A stretch of DNA of 64,000 nt from Ichthyophis bannanicus (lineage: Eukaryota > Chordata > Amphibia > Gymnophiona > Ichthyophiidae): assembly GCA_033557465.1 (NCBI GenBank), contig CM066045.1, forward strand, positions 132,639,596 to 132,703,595. The letters are read 5' to 3'. Of this stretch, positions 62,645 through 64,000 are shown piece by piece. The notes under the pieces are model-generated. The model ran no database searches, was not told the origin of the DNA, and saw nothing but the letters and a program-made list of their open reading frames with translations. How positions within the stretch are numbered: the first letter of the stretch is position 1; each line of letters starts with the position of its first letter. Both the position numbers and the translations under genes were made by a program.

Positions 62645-64000
62645 GTGAAGACTGTCTTACTAATGAATGTGGTACTAATGTGGTACTAATGAAAATAACA
62701 AAGGTTTCCTCCTCCTCTTCATAGACCTATCTGCTGCATTTGACAGCATTAATCACAAAACACTCATCAACAGACTTGAAAACCTAAAAATAGGTGGAAA
62801 TGTCCTTCAATGGTTCAAATCATACATTTCAAACAGACTCATACAGATACAATTAGGCAAAGAAACATCAGAAACCTTCCCTCAAGGCCAGGGCATCCCT
62901 CAGGGATCGGCACTATCTGCCCTCCTCTTCAATTTATACCTCCAACCAATTACAGACATATTCAAGAAGTATGAAATCAACCATTTCATATACGCGGATG
63001 ACATCATGCTCGCCATCCCCATAAACACCAACAACCCCAAATACGATAGACTACTCCAATGCATGAATGAGACCACCATATGGTTTGAGAACAACCACCT
63101 AAGCATTAATCTCAAAAAAACCGAAGCAATGTTCATAACGAGAAAACCTGACGCGAACCACAACTACCCTTCTACAATCACAATAAATAACACACCAATA
63201 CCTATTAAAAAAGAGGTAAAATACCTTGGAATAATTCTGGACCATTCACTCACCATGATCCCACATATAAAACATACAGTAAAAACTATATTCTATAAAC
63301 TCAAGACAATACAACACCTGAGACCCCTACTCAACACACATGACTTTAGATCAGTGGTCAACTCCCTCATCACCCCCCACTTTGACTACTGCAATAGCAT
63401 TCTAAATGGCCTACCACTAAAAAGCATATACCTCCTCCAAAGAGCACAAAACATATGTGCCAAGATGGTCACTAAAGCTAAACTAACTGACCACGTGACC
63501 CCAATACTACTAGATCTCCATTGGCTCCCCATAAGCAGCCGAATAAAATATAAAATCCTCCTGACTACCTTTAAACTCATCAATAACATCTCTCCCTCCC
63601 AACTATCCTACCCTATTACAACCCCCATCAGAAACTAGAACACGAAGACAAAACGCAACCCACTCCCTCAACATAAAAACTAATTTCAGAAGGACCAAAG
63701 CAACGACAAGTGATAGAGCCTTCTCCTTTGCTGCCCCGACCCTCTGGAACGAAACCCCATTAACCCTCCGCACAATAAAGGACCTTCACCAATTCAAAAA
63801 AGAACTAAAAACATACCTTTTTACAAAACATTTTGAGATCCCCTACCAACAAAAAACCTCTCCAATACAATCACAGAAACACATACACAGTTCTCAAGAC
63901 AGAACAAATGATTAAACATAAGAAAGACACTTACTATACTCTACCTTACCCTACAGACAAAGACCTGTACATAGTTTGAAAAGTGTTATTCTAGTTAATG
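62645..64000 (+). mobile_element. L2-type LINE, RT to C-terminus, running off the window
   Basis: From 62690: LLLFIDLSAAFDSINHKTLI, WFKSYISNRLIQIQLG, GIPQGSALSALLFNLYLQPI and INHFIYADDIMLAIP (YADD near 62993-63004). 63006-63638 is one unbroken frame of 210 codons: LINLKKTEAMFITRK-type, EVKYLGIILDHSLTMIPHIK, LRPLLNTHDFRSVVNSLITP, HFDYCNSILNGLPLKSIYLL and LHWLPISSRIKYKILLTTFK. After one frame change, LNIKTNFRRTKATTSDRAFS and LWNETPLTLRTIKDLHQFKK reach 63815. It is less damaged than other LINEs here and near-identical in type to 8087-9110. The 3' tail is beyond the window. Confidence 0.88.

Overview
This is a repeat-saturated piece of a vertebrate nuclear genome. I see no host protein-coding exon, no functional RNA gene and nothing prokaryotic. 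Nearly every coding-looking stretch is a decayed retrotransposon. The commonest class is the DIRS-like tyrosine-recombinase (YR) retrotransposon: at least ten copies or pieces, of at least five families, on both strands. They are mixed with L2-type, CR1-type and RTE-type LINEs, a tRNA-derived SINE, a solo-LTR-like block, a possible hAT piece and palindromic MITE-like elements. This mixture fits a large amphibian genome (caecilian or salamander). That is an inference from general knowledge of where DIRS elements are abundant, not something the sequence proves.

Layout. 1-4396: 3' part of DIRS copy A, with a SINE in its gag and a LINE tail in its recombinase. 4555-5590: minus-strand 5' part of an L2-type LINE with a 2A-like motif. 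5653-7590: gag and start of RT of DIRS copy E. 7591-12470: minus-strand CR1 LINE, itself hit by an L2 and by an RTE that carries another L2. 12812-25231: DIRS copy D, split by DIRS copy B (13795-19002) and by an L2 (23982-25129); copy B is bracketed by a 356-bp direct repeat of D sequence. 25297-28635: DIRS copy F. 28636-30309: possible hAT piece and an LTR-like block. 30310-34013: minus-strand DIRS copy G with a plus-strand L2 inside. 34223-36040: sparse sequence plus a MITE-like piece. 36041-42877: DIRS copy H, a two-family composite with two successive 5' terminal repeats and an L2 in its recombinase. 42878-45104: MITE and low-information sequence. 45105-50443: DIRS copy I, the best preserved. 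51270-55105: DIRS copy J, sister of F. 55245-58175: long L2-type LINE. 58176 to about 62110: old DIRS copy K, cut by a CR1 and two L2 pieces. 62645-64000: L2 RT running off the window.

How the parts work together. A DIRS element encodes a Gag, a reverse transcriptase fused to RNase H, and a tyrosine recombinase in place of a DDE integrase. It ends in inverted terminal repeats (ITRs) and carries an internal complementary region (ICR) that matches the joined ends of a circular intermediate. ITRs and ICRs can be read directly here. Only copy I keeps the RT YLDD box, the RNase H acidic residues and the recombinase R, H-x-x-R and Y, but it too has stops and frameshifts, so no element here looks autonomous. 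Nested insertions with readable target duplications give a relative order of events. All boundaries were set by eye; exact ends may be off by tens of bases where no duplication is stated.
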